DNA from: CAZLKT01 sp964560205
Lineage (GTDB): Bacteria; Pseudomonadota; Alphaproteobacteria; Holosporales; Holosporaceae
Assembly: GCA_964560205.1 (NCBI GenBank)
Contig: CAZLKT010000016.1
Span: 1-25,182, forward strand
DNA length: 25,182 bases
Direction of reading: 5' to 3'
The first letter of the stretch is position 1; every line of letters starts with the position of its first letter. The translations under genes were made by a program, and so were the position numbers. This document shows positions 1-7,616 of the stretch, one piece after another. The notes under the pieces were generated by a model. That model was not told the DNA's origin and did not search any database. It saw only the letters and a program-made list of their open reading frames with translations.

Positions 1-56
1 CGTATAACATTCTAACCTCCCTTCTTGATGCTAAAACGTTATAACACAAAAATACC

Positions 57-80
57 AAATGTCGACAGTACCTAGTTTTG
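57..80. repeat. Short boundary motif, copy 1
   Basis: AAATGTCGACAGTACCTAGT followed by TTTG, matching 13416-13438 in the same orientation. It includes the stop codon of array member 1. The two copies bracket subfamilies A and B of the array. Confidence 0.5.
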
Positions 81-977
81 TTCTGCTTTCGTAAAAAATG
101 AAAACCTCTTTCTTGCCCAAAATTCCTCTACCTCATCTTTTTTTACTGTCTCATCATATGAATACACCCCCGCTGTTGCAGCAGATGAAGCTATCCCTGT
201 TGCTGACAATCCTGTTTCCTCCCTCTCTCTTTCTTTGAGAAAAAACAAGTAGCTCTCTTTTATCTCAAATTCTTTTGCTAGCTCTGTTGTTGTTGTATTA
301 ATGGGCGACTGTCCCTCCACCTTTGGACCTTCTTCTTTTCTACCACCATTGCTTCCTTCTAAAAATTCTATTTTAAGGTTAGTCGGCGCTATTTTCTCAT
401 AATACAACCAACATAAATCCATGATCTCCCTCAAATCGTTTTCATAACCTTCCAGACTTTGCCTCGCACACTCTATACTGTCTTCTAAATGTCCTACAAT
501 ATGACACTGTCGGTCTTTTATTGCTCTCCTATCTTGATTCAGTTGTCTCCATAGACTCATTTTTCTTGCAGCATCACCATTGACAACGAATTTCATGCTG
601 TCATAAACGTCACGCACTTCCCTATCTTTTTTGTCACATTCCTCAAACTGGGCATCGTAATTTTCATATGCCTCAGTCCATATGTCATCCCAATGCATTA
701 TCTCTCTTTGAAGTTCTACCTTTTTTTCTAACAGTTCTTTTCCCCTATCCTCCAAAATACGCTTATATTCTATAAGTTGAGATAAAGAAGCATGGCCATT
801 ATCCTGAAATTTAGGTTGGAAACTTAGCTCTAAAAACAATTTTCTTTTTAATTCCCCATAGGAAGATTTTACCCTTATTTCTGCTTCTTTGATGTCTTTC
901 TCCAGTAGACCTGAATGCCCATTTTCCGCAGCACACACAATACATAAGACACATAAACGATAAAATATTTTCTTCAT
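72..977 (-). CDS. Secreted coiled-coil protein, array member 1 (unknown function)
   Basis: Encodes 301 residues, function not recognised. The start is placed at MKKIFYRL rather than at upstream in-frame ATGs, because AAAAAGAGG precedes it closely and the signal peptide then begins like those of its neighbours. Residues 1-22 form a Sec signal peptide (KK, then a hydrophobic core, then AENGHSG). The rest is highly charged and probably alpha-helical coiled coil (about residues 25-215), followed by a Gly/Thr/Ser-rich stretch (about 220-280, including TTTT and SSAATAG) and a basic C-terminus. The body shares little with the other array members, but promoter and leader are the same, so it is a divergent member under the same control. 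The stop codon lies in a short motif that recurs at 13416-13438. Probably periplasmic, surface or secreted; the final destination is inferred only. Confidence 0.85.
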   Translation of the reverse strand: MKKIFYRLCVLCIVCAAENGHSGLLEKDIKEAEIRVKSSYGELKRKLFLELSFQPKFQDNGHASLSQLIEYKRILEDRGKELLEKKVELQREIMHWDDIWTEAYENYDAQFEECDKKDREVRDVYDSMKFVVNGDAARKMSLWRQLNQDRRAIKDRQCHIVGHLEDSIECARQSLEGYENDLREIMDLCWLYYEKIAPTNLKIEFLEGSNGGRKEEGPKVEGQSPINTTTTELAKEFEIKESYLFFLKEREREETGLSATGIASSAATAGVYSYDETVKKDEVEEFWARKRFSFFTKAEQN

Positions 978-984
978 ATACCTC

Positions 985-1085
985 TTTTTGTTCAGATTCA
1001 TGGAAAAAATAACAAAAAAAGATAAAAAAAACAATATGATTAAATTGGATATTTTTATTCTAAAAAATATTCATATGAATCTCAA
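985..1085 (-). promoter_or_regulatory. Promoter and 5' leader hairpin of array member 1
   Basis: Read on the minus strand, the -35 box TTGAGA (1080-1085) and the -10 box TAGAAT (1057-1062) are 17 nt apart. The leader ends with an inverted repeat TTTTTGTT (from 1018) / AACAAAAA (to 985) directly before the AGAGG ribosome-binding site. The layout and the about 101-bp span are the same as upstream of members 3, 4 and 5. Confidence 0.65.
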
Positions 1086-1119
1086 CGCAACAAAATAAAA
1101 TCAATGAATAAGCACGTTG

Positions 1120-1140
1120 AAAAAGAGGGGAAAAACCTCT
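1120..1140 (-). terminator. Rho-independent terminator after array member 2
   Basis: On the minus strand AGAGG, a 7-nt loop and CCTCT are followed by a short run of T. It lies about 140 nt after the stop of member 2 and just upstream of the promoter of member 1. The same hairpin occurs at the same place in three other cassettes. The stem is only 5 bp, so efficiency is uncertain. Confidence 0.5.
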
Positions 1141-1282
1141 CACATGGCAACGCATATGCACAAGAGAAAAGCAATGATCTGGACTTCCAGACACCGTACT
1201 AGGGTCTGAAAAAAGAAGGAATCACTCACAAGGCAATCCCTCCTCCAAACCCTCCTCAAAGGGGATTCCCAGCTCTTCTACA

Positions 1283-2185
1283 TTATCTCCAGCTTTTCTC
1301 CTCCTCCTGGTCTTTTGTTGTTTTTTGAGTAGGAGAATGCTCTTCCTCCAAAGATCCTTTTTTACTTTCATCCACATCAATTTTTTTCCCCAATTCACAC
1401 ACACCCCCCCCTATCTTCTCGCATTCCTCAGTTGTGAGTACCGCCTTCCCCTTCCTTATATTATCTTGCCGTTCATTGAAAGGCTTGTTCTCTAAAGCCC
1501 CCCAAGCAGGAGATGCCTCCTNNNNNNNNNNNNNNNNNNNNNNNNNNNNNNNNNNNNNNNNNNNNNNNNNNNNNNNNNNNNNNNNNNNNNNNNNNNNNNN
1601 NNNNNNNNNNNNNNNNNNNNNCATCGGAGTACTGCTCTCTCTGCCCTGGATCCCTGGAAATGAGCTTATAGAATCATGTGGTGTCAGCTGAATATTCTTC
1701 GTCATACACTGGCCCTGCCGTTCATTGAAAGGCTTGTTCTCTAAAGCCCCCCAAGCAGGAGATGCCTCCTCGATAGATCTCCCAAGAAATACCGTCTGCA
1801 AGTTTTTCAAATCCTCGGGCGACAGATTCTTTATCATGTCAGACATCGGAGTACTGCTCTCTCTGCCCTGGATCCCTGGAAATGAGCTTATAGAATCAGA
1901 TGGTATCAGCTGAATATTCCCCATCATACGCCGCGACTCCATCATCTCTTTTTCTATTCTCTCCTTCTCCTCCTTGGACAGATAGATCTCCTTTCCACCA
2001 TCATTGAGCGCTTCTTTCTGAGGTTTAGATGATGATACGTAAAAATTGTCCTCCATGCTCTGGCTATTCATGATCTCTCGTTCCATCGTCTCCCAGTCTT
2101 TCTGGTTCTGTCTTTTTGAAGAATATACAGCTTGCGTTACGCTCACAGCACACAGGAAAAACACACAGTACGATATTTTTTTCAT
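1283..2185 (-). CDS. Secreted repeat protein, array member 2 (contains assembly gap)
   Basis: About 300 residues as drawn, with 100 N inside. The start is MKKISYCVFF, preceded by GGGG four bases before ATG. The signal peptide (1-19, ending TQA) and the first about 84 residues are almost identical to array member 3. The two then diverge: here a 73-residue unit starts (NIQL.P.DSISSFPGIQGR ... EASPAWGALENKPFNE) and repeats in tandem, with the gap lying in the second copy. The C-terminus EEEKSWR is the family ending. The central helical domain of members 3-5 is absent, so this is either a shortened paralogue or a product of recombination. The true length cannot be known from this sequence. Function not recognised. 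Confidence 0.75.
   Translation of the reverse strand: MKKISYCVFFLCAVSVTQAVYSSKRQNQKDWETMEREIMNSQSMEDNFYVSSSKPQKEALNDGGKEIYLSKEEKERIEKEMMESRRMMGNIQLIPSDSISSFPGIQGRESSTPMSDMIKNLSPEDLKNLQTVFLGRSIEEASPAWGALENKPFNERQGQCMTKNIQLTPHDSISSFPGIQGRESSTPMXXXXXXXXXXXXXXXXXXXXXXXXXXXXXXXXXXEASPAWGALENKPFNERQDNIRKGKAVLTTEECEKIGGGVCELGKKIDVDESKKGSLEEEHSPTQKTTKDQEEEKSWR
1471..1918 (-). repeat. 219-bp tandem repeat within array member 2
   Basis: The block containing the codons for SISSFPGIQGRESSTPM and EASPAWGALENKPFNERQ occurs twice, at about 1720-1918 (complete) and 1471-1719 (interrupted by N). The unit is 73 codons, counted from MGNIQL to the equivalent MTKNIQL. The copies are nearly identical, which points to recent duplication. 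Confidence 0.85.
1522..1621. other. Assembly gap (100 N)
   Basis: Exactly 100 N, the usual placeholder for a gap of unknown size. It lies inside the second copy of a 219-bp tandem repeat in array member 2. If only one partial unit is missing, about 70 bases are hidden; any number of additional 219-bp units would also fit and keep the frame. Confidence 0.97.
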
Positions 2186-2193
2186 ACATCCCC

Positions 2194-2296
2194 TTTTTGT
2201 TAAGATTTCATGGAAAAAATAACAAAAAAAGAGAAAAAAAACAATACGCTTCAACGTGATATATTTTTTTCTAAAAAATCTTAATATGAATCTCAA
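2194..2296 (-). promoter_or_regulatory. Promoter and 5' leader hairpin of array member 2
   Basis: On the minus strand TTGAGA (2291-2296), 17 nt, TAGAAA (2268-2273). TTTTTGTTA/TAACAAAAA form a 9-bp inverted repeat (2194-2228) that ends directly at the GGGG ribosome-binding site. The -10 box is weaker than in member 3. Confidence 0.6.
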
Positions 2297-2330
2297 TGCA
2301 ACAAAATAAAATCAATGAATAAGCACGTTG

Positions 2331-2351
2331 AAAAAGAGGGGAAAAGCCTCT
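2331..2351 (-). terminator. Rho-independent terminator after array member 3
   Basis: AGAGG, 7-nt loop, CCTCT and a T run on the minus strand, about 120 nt past the stop of member 3. It is a copy of the hairpin at 1120-1140. Confidence 0.5.
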
Positions 2352-2472
2352 CACATGGCAAGCATATGCACAAGAGAAAAGCAATGATCTGGACTTCCAG
2401 ACACCATACCAGGGGCTGAAAAAAGAAGGAATTACTCAAGGCAATCCCTCCTCCAAACCCTGCTCTTCTACA

Positions 2473-3915
2473 CTATCTCCAGCTTTTCTCTTCCTCCTGA
2501 CTTTGCCTTCCTTTTGCCATATGACTACCCTTACTCTTTAAAAGCTTTATTTTCTCTTTACATGTCTTTACTTCTTCACGTAAGTTATAGAGACTATGTG
2601 GATTTTTGGGATCTTCCTTATCCTCAAGTTGTCTGTTCAATTCAGAGTTTTTTTCAATCATCCTTTCCTCTTCCTCTGAGAAATTTTTTGCAAGCCCTTG
2701 ATATTTCTTGTACATTTGCAATTTATAGGTTAGGTTCGAAGCCTTACCCTTAGTCTCTTCTGCATATTTGATTCCCAGGGCTTTTATAGAATCATTATAT
2801 TTTTTCTTTGCCTTTTCATACTCATGGTTTCCTCTATAGCTGTCATTGAAAACCTTGTCAAACTCATCTTGCAGGATCGTTTCCTTTATCATCAGCTCAC
2901 ACCTCTTCTTTCTAAGGTCTGCAAGTGCGTTATAGCCCCCCGTCCCAGGATGATTCTGACCCACGACGTCCTGTCCCTTTACTGGTAAAGACTGTATTTT
3001 TTCGCTAACCCCCTTTATTTTATCCTCAAAATAATTTATCCATTTTTCTTTTTTTTCAATCTCTTTTTTCCTTTCACAACACTTTTTAAAACGTTCTTTA
3101 TTGATTTCAGCTTTTTTCTCTTGAAGCTCCTCCTGTTGTTTTTTCATCTTCTCATCAAATTCTTGCAATTCTTTCATTTCACAACGCTTTTCAAAACGTT
3201 TTTTATTGATTTTCTCATCAACTTCTTGCAATTTTCTCATTGCCGTAATGTGCGTCTTATGGAATAACTTCACCACATCCACTTTTTTCTCATATCTCTT
3301 TCTCTCCATATCAACATTTTTTAATTTTAACCCTTTTCTTTCTGTGAGTCGTTTCATCTTAGAGTTATTCTGTTCAATTTCCAACTTATTCTTTTCAATT
3401 TCAAATTCAATCTGCTCAAGTTGAAAGGCGAACTCCTTTTCCTGAGCATCCAGATAACATAAAAGATCATTGCGCTGCTTCGTCAGAATCTGTATTGCGC
3501 GCAATATTGAGTCTCTTCCATGTTCCTCTTCCAATTTTTGAGGTTCATTCTGGATCTGCATTATCTCTTGGTCTCTCTGCTCCTCCTTGTACTGTGCCCC
3601 CCCTTCCTGTACCAGTCTTATAGAATCAGATGGTGTCAGCTGAATATTCCCCATCATGAGCTGGGACTCCATCATCTCTTTTTCTATTCTCTCCTTCTCC
3701 TCCTTGGACAGATAGATCTCCTTTCCACCATCATTGAGCGCTTCTTTCTGAGGTTTAGATGATGATACGTAAAAATTGTCCTCCATGCTCTGGCTATTCA
3801 TGATCTCTCGTTCCATCGTCTCCCAGTCTTTCTGGTTCTGTCTTTTTGAAGAATATACAGCTTGCGTTACGCTCACAGCACACAGGAAAAACACACAGTA
3901 CGATATTTTTTTCAT
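2473..3915 (-). CDS. Secreted coiled-coil protein, array member 3
   Basis: Encodes 480 residues, function not recognised. Signal peptide 1-19 (MKKISYCVFFLCAVSVTQA). Residues 50-64 carry the family motif SSSKPQKEALNDGGK. From about 105 to the end the protein is extremely rich in Glu, Lys and Gln with hydrophobic spacing typical of long coiled coils. A low-helix break (about 315-330, PVKGQDVVGQNHPGTGGYN) separates two helical halves. The C-terminus is SQEEEKSWR. The N-terminal 84 residues match member 2 and the central part matches members 4 and 5. The promoter is the best of the array (TTGAGA-N17-TATAAT). Likely an exported fibrous or scaffold-like protein; whether it is periplasmic, surface-bound or delivered to a host cannot be read from the sequence. 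Confidence 0.9.
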   Translation of the reverse strand: MKKISYCVFFLCAVSVTQAVYSSKRQNQKDWETMEREIMNSQSMEDNFYVSSSKPQKEALNDGGKEIYLSKEEKERIEKEMMESQLMMGNIQLTPSDSIRLVQEGGAQYKEEQRDQEIMQIQNEPQKLEEEHGRDSILRAIQILTKQRNDLLCYLDAQEKEFAFQLEQIEFEIEKNKLEIEQNNSKMKRLTERKGLKLKNVDMERKRYEKKVDVVKLFHKTHITAMRKLQEVDEKINKKRFEKRCEMKELQEFDEKMKKQQEELQEKKAEINKERFKKCCERKKEIEKKEKWINYFEDKIKGVSEKIQSLPVKGQDVVGQNHPGTGGYNALADLRKKRCELMIKETILQDEFDKVFNDSYRGNHEYEKAKKKYNDSIKALGIKYAEETKGKASNLTYKLQMYKKYQGLAKNFSEEEERMIEKNSELNRQLEDKEDPKNPHSLYNLREEVKTCKEKIKLLKSKGSHMAKGRQSQEEEKSWR

Positions 3916-3923
3916 ACATCCCC

Positions 3924-4024
3924 TTTTTGTTAAGATTCATGGAATGAATAACAAAAAAAGAGAAAAAAAACAAGATAATTCAATTAGATATTTTTATTAT
4001 AAAAAATATTCATATGAGTCTCAA
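3924..4024 (-). promoter_or_regulatory. Promoter and 5' leader hairpin of array member 3
   Basis: On the minus strand TTGAGA (4019-4024), 17 nt, TATAAT (3996-4001), the closest to the sigma-70 consensus in the array. The predicted leader is about 75 nt. An inverted repeat TAACAAAAA/TTTTTGTTA (3924-3932 with 3949-3957) abuts the GGGG at 3920-3923. Confidence 0.7.
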
Positions 4025-4058
4025 CGCCACAAAATAAAATCAATGAATAAGCACGTTG

Positions 4059-4079
4059 AAAAAGAGGGGAAAAACCTCT
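4059..4079 (-). terminator. Rho-independent terminator after array member 4
   Basis: AGAGG, 7-nt loop, CCTCT, T run on the minus strand, within the duplicated 3' flank about 125 nt after the stop of member 4. Confidence 0.5.
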
Positions 4080-4201
4080 CACATGGCAACGCATATGCAC
4101 AAGAGAAAAGCAATGATCTGGACTTCCAGACACCGTACTAGGGTCTGAAAAAAGAAGGAATCACTCAAGGCAATCCCTCCTCCAAACCCTGCTCTCCTAC
4201 A

Positions 4202-5674
4202 TTATCTCCAGCTTTTCTCTTCCTCCTGACTTTGCTTTCCTTTTGCCATATGACTACCCTTACTCTTTAAAAGCTTTATTTTTTCTTTACATTTATTTAC
4301 TTCTTCACGTAACTTGCAGAGACTATCTGGATTTTTGGGATCGCACATAAAATCAAGCTTTCTATTCAATTTCGATCTTTTTTCACGCATCCTTTGATCC
4401 TCCACTGAGAACTCGTATCCAATCTCTTCTTCTGCATTGTTCATTTTCAATTCATAGGCTGCGTTCCAAATCTTACCCTCAGTCTCTTTTGCACGTTTGA
4501 TTCTCAGGGCATTCATAGAATCATTATATTTTTTCTTTGCCTTTTCATACCCATCATCTTTTTCAGATCTCTCATTGAAAGCCCTGGTAAATTCATCTTG
4601 CAGGATCGTTTGCTTTATCATCAGCTCACACCTCTTCTTTCTGAGGTCTGCAAGTTCGTTATAACCCCCATCCGTCGCAGGCTGATTCTGACCCACGACG
4701 TCCTGTCCCTTTACTGGTAAAGACTGTATTTTTTCGCTAACCCCCTTTATTTTATCCTCAAAATAATTTATCCATTTTTCTTTTTTTTCAATCTCTTTTT
4801 TCCTTTCACAACATTTTTCAAAACGTTTTTTGTTGATTTCATCTTTTTTCTCTTGAAGATCTTCATTTTGTTTTTTCATCTTCTCATTAAGCTCTTGCAA
4901 TTCTTTCATTTCTGCAATGGCCATATTATTGAATAACTTCACCAAATCCACTTTTTTCTCATTTGTCCCGCTCTCCATAAAAGCCTGTTCTGATGCTAAT
5001 TTTTTTCTTTCTATGAGTTTTCTCATCTCAGAATTATTCTCTTCAATTTTCGACTTATTCTTTTCAATTTCAAGTTCAAGCTGCTCAATTTGAGACGTGA
5101 AATCCCTTTCCTCTTGATTCACATAAACTAAAAAATTATCATACTGCTTCATCAGAATCTGTATTACACGCGATATTGAGTCTCTTTCCTCCTTAGACAG
5201 ATAGATCTCCTTGCTACCATCATTGAGCTCTTCTTTCTGAGGTTCAGATAGTGGTATGATGCTCTGAGTCTCCATTATCTCTTTTTCTATTCTCTCCTTA
5301 TCCGTCTGCAACAGATAGCTCCCCCTTCGACCATCATTGAGCTCTTTGAGCCAAGGGAATTTCTTTTCCAATACTTGCAATTGGCCTAATGTCATCTGAG
5401 AATTGCTCCTTAGTATGCTCTGGATCTCCATTATCTCTTGTTCTACTCTCTCCTTCTCCTCCTTGGACATAGAGATCTTCTTTCTACCATCATTGAGCGC
5501 TTCTTTCTGAGGTTTAGATAGTGGCATCTGAAAATTTTTTGCCATGCCCTGACCCTTCATGATGCTCTCTTCCACCTTCCGCCTCTCTTGCTGCGACAGT
5601 TCACCTGTAGAATACGCGGCCTCTGTGGCAGTTACAGCACACAGGAAAAACACACAGTACGATATTTTTTTCAT
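4202..5674 (-). CDS. Secreted coiled-coil protein, array member 4
   Basis: Encodes 490 residues, function not recognised. Signal peptide 1-19/20 (MKKISYCVFFLCAVTATEAA), a variant shared with member 6 rather than with members 2, 3 and 5. The N-terminal third contains three degenerate copies of a module built around PQKE-LNDG and KER(I/V)E(K/Q)EIME.QS (LNDG at 60-63, 112-115 and 150-153). Coiled coil follows from about 165, with the same Gly/Pro break (about 325-345) and the same C-terminus SQEEEKSWR as member 3. A segment of about 125 residues around ERKKLASEQAFMESGTNEKK is practically identical in member 5. The ribosome-binding site is GGTG, a weaker version of the usual GGGG. Confidence 0.9.
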   Translation of the reverse strand: MKKISYCVFFLCAVTATEAAYSTGELSQQERRKVEESIMKGQGMAKNFQMPLSKPQKEALNDGRKKISMSKEEKERVEQEIMEIQSILRSNSQMTLGQLQVLEKKFPWLKELNDGRRGSYLLQTDKERIEKEIMETQSIIPLSEPQKEELNDGSKEIYLSKEERDSISRVIQILMKQYDNFLVYVNQEERDFTSQIEQLELEIEKNKSKIEENNSEMRKLIERKKLASEQAFMESGTNEKKVDLVKLFNNMAIAEMKELQELNEKMKKQNEDLQEKKDEINKKRFEKCCERKKEIEKKEKWINYFEDKIKGVSEKIQSLPVKGQDVVGQNQPATDGGYNELADLRKKRCELMIKQTILQDEFTRAFNERSEKDDGYEKAKKKYNDSMNALRIKRAKETEGKIWNAAYELKMNNAEEEIGYEFSVEDQRMREKRSKLNRKLDFMCDPKNPDSLCKLREEVNKCKEKIKLLKSKGSHMAKGKQSQEEEKSWR

Positions 5675-5682
5675 ACATCACC

Positions 5683-5783
5683 TTTTTGTTAAGATTCATG
5701 GAAAAAATAACAAAAAAAGAGAAAAAAAACAAGATGATTCAATGTGATGTTTTTATTCTAAAAAATATTCATATGAATCTCAA
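5683..5783 (-). promoter_or_regulatory. Promoter and 5' leader hairpin of array member 4
   Basis: On the minus strand TTGAGA (5778-5783), 17 nt, TAGAAT (5755-5760). A 9-bp inverted repeat TTTTTGTTA/TAACAAAAA (5683-5691 with 5708-5716) lies directly before GGTG and the ATG. Confidence 0.65.
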
Positions 5784-5817
5784 TGCAACAAAATAAAATC
5801 AATGAATAAGCACGTTG

Positions 5818-5837
5818 AAAAGAGGGGAAAAGCCTCT
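5818..5837 (-). terminator. Rho-independent terminator after array member 5
   Basis: AGAGG, 7-nt loop, CCTCT, T run on the minus strand, in the duplicated 3' flank about 120 nt past the stop of member 5. The T run is one base shorter than in the other copies. Confidence 0.45.
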
Positions 5838-5953
5838 CACATGGCAACGCATATGCGAAAAGCAATGATCTGGACTTCCAGACACCGTACTAGGGTCTGA
5901 AAAAAGAAGGAATCACTCAAGGCAATCCCTCCTCCAAACCCTGCTCTCCTACA

Positions 5954-7327
5954 TTATCTCCAGCTTTTCTCTTCCTCCTGACTTTGCTTTCCTTTTGCCA
6001 TATGACTACCCTTACTCTTTAAAAGCCTTATTTTCTCTTTACATGTCTTTACTTCTTCACGTAACTTGTGAAGATTATCTGGATTTTTGGGATCGCGCAT
6101 AAAATCAAGTTCTCTGCTCAATTTCGATTCTTTTTCAAGCGTCCTTTTCTCTACCACTGAGAGCTCGTCTGCAAGCTCTTCTTGTTCATTGTACATTTGC
6201 AATTCATAGGCTGCGTTCCAAGTCTTGCCCTTAGTCTCTTCTGCATGTTTGATTCTCAGGGCGTTTATAGAATCATTATATTTTTTCCTTGCCTTTTCAT
6301 ACTCATCGTGTCTTTCACATCTCTCATTGAAAACCCTGGTAAATTCATCTTGCAGGATCGTTTCCTTTATCATCAGCTCACACCTCTTCTTTCTAAGGTC
6401 TGCAAGTGCGTTATAGCCCCCCGTCCCAGGATGATTCTGACCCACGACGTCCTGTCCCTTTACTGGTAAAGACTGTATTTTTTCGCTAACCCCCTTTATT
6501 TTATCCTCAAAATAATTTATCCATTTTTCTTTTTTTTCAATCTCTTTTTTCCTTTCACAACATTTTTCAAAACGTTTTTTGTTGATTTCATCTTTTTTCT
6601 CTTGAAGATCTTCATTTTGTTTTTTCATCTTCTCATTAAGCTCTTGCAATTCTTTCATTTCTGCAATGGCCATATTATTGAATAACTTCACCAAATCCAC
6701 TTTTTTCTCATTTGTCCCGCTCTCCATAAAAGCCTGTTCTGATGCTAATTTTTTTCTTTCTATGAGTTTTCTCATCTCAGAATTATTCTCTTCAATTTTC
6801 GACTCATTCTTTTTAAATTCAAATTCAATCTGCTCACGTTGAAAGGCGAACTCCTTTTCCTGAGCATTAAAATAAAATAAAAGATCATGATGCTGCTTCG
6901 TCAGAATCTGTATTACACGCAATATTGAGTCTCTTCCATATTCCTCTTCCAATTTTTGAGGTTCATTCTGGATCTGCATTATCTCTTGGTCTCTCTGCTC
7001 CTCCTTGTACTGTGACCCCCGTGCCAGTCTTATAGAATCAGATGGTGTCAGCTGAATATTCCCCATCATACGCTGGGACTCCATTATCTCTTGGTCCACT
7101 CTCTCCTTCTCCTCCTTGGACAGACAGCTCTTCTTTCGACCATCATTGAGCGCTTCTTTCTGAGGTTCAAATGATGATACGTGAAAATTTTCTGCCATGC
7201 TCTGGCTATTCATGATATCTCGTTCCATCTTCTCGCAGTCTTTCTGATTCTGTCTTGTTGAAGAATATACATCTTGCGTTACGCTCACAGCACACAGGAA
7301 AAACACACAGTACGATATTTTTTTCAT
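5954..7327 (-). CDS. Secreted coiled-coil protein, array member 5 (mosaic)
   Basis: Encodes 457 residues, function not recognised. Signal peptide MKKISYCVFFLCAVSVTQ followed by DVYSS. The protein is a patchwork. Residues 1-160 resemble member 3 (including QYKEEQRDQEIMQIQNEPQK). About 175-300 are nearly identical to member 4 (KIEENNSEMRKLIERKK, LFNNMAIAEMKELQELNEK). The Gly/Pro break again matches member 3 (QNHPGTGGYNALADL, where member 4 reads QNQPATDGGYNELADL). The C-terminus is SQEEEKSWR. Mostly coiled coil after residue 105. The -10 and leader match the other cassettes, but the -35 position has degenerated. Confidence 0.9.
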   Translation of the reverse strand: MKKISYCVFFLCAVSVTQDVYSSTRQNQKDCEKMERDIMNSQSMAENFHVSSFEPQKEALNDGRKKSCLSKEEKERVDQEIMESQRMMGNIQLTPSDSIRLARGSQYKEEQRDQEIMQIQNEPQKLEEEYGRDSILRVIQILTKQHHDLLFYFNAQEKEFAFQREQIEFEFKKNESKIEENNSEMRKLIERKKLASEQAFMESGTNEKKVDLVKLFNNMAIAEMKELQELNEKMKKQNEDLQEKKDEINKKRFEKCCERKKEIEKKEKWINYFEDKIKGVSEKIQSLPVKGQDVVGQNHPGTGGYNALADLRKKRCELMIKETILQDEFTRVFNERCERHDEYEKARKKYNDSINALRIKHAEETKGKTWNAAYELQMYNEQEELADELSVVEKRTLEKESKLSRELDFMRDPKNPDNLHKLREEVKTCKEKIRLLKSKGSHMAKGKQSQEEEKSWR

Positions 7328-7335
7328 ACATCCCC

Positions 7336-7436
7336 TTTTTGTTAAGATTCATGGAAAAAATAACAAAAAAATATAAAAAAAACAAGACTCTTCAATGTGA
7401 TATTTTTATTCTAAAAAATATTCATATATTTATCAT
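7336..7436 (-). promoter_or_regulatory. Leader hairpin and degenerate promoter of array member 5
   Basis: TAGAAT (7408-7413) and the 9-bp inverted repeat TTTTTGTTA/TAACAAAAA (7336-7344 with 7361-7369) are conserved. The expected -35 position (7431-7436) reads ATGATA instead of TTGAGA, because similarity to the other cassettes ends there. Expression may be lower than for members 3 and 4. Confidence 0.5.
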
Positions 7437-7616
7437 TTTCATAAAATAAAATAAATTCGTTTTTTGCTTCATGGATGTGTGTTTTTGTCACACTGCCCCT
7501 TCCCCACCATCCTTTCTCTCTCGCAATTTCTCTTCTTTGCCTCATACTTGAGATGCTCTTTTTTCAGATGTTTTTTCTCATCTCATATTCTTCAACTCAA
7601 GATTTTTTTCTGGACA

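Noticed and set aside
72..977. Lipoprotein reading of the array signal peptides (Cys in FLCAV)
   Set aside because: The residues before Cys (F-F-L or F-L) do not fit a lipobox, which needs a small residue at -1; type I cleavage after TQA or TEA fits better.
1222..1404. 60-codon minus-strand frame at the end of array member 2
   Set aside because: It overlaps the 3' end of that gene in another frame and runs into the duplicated 3' flank; it has no ribosome-binding site of its own.
3776..4141. 121-codon plus-strand frame across the leader of array member 3
   Set aside because: It is antisense to a signal peptide, promoter and terminator region, and equivalents in other cassettes break at different places.
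7476..7493. Hairpin GTGTG-7 nt-CACAC after array member 6 considered as terminator
   Set aside because: The stem is only 5 bp and no T tract follows on either strand.
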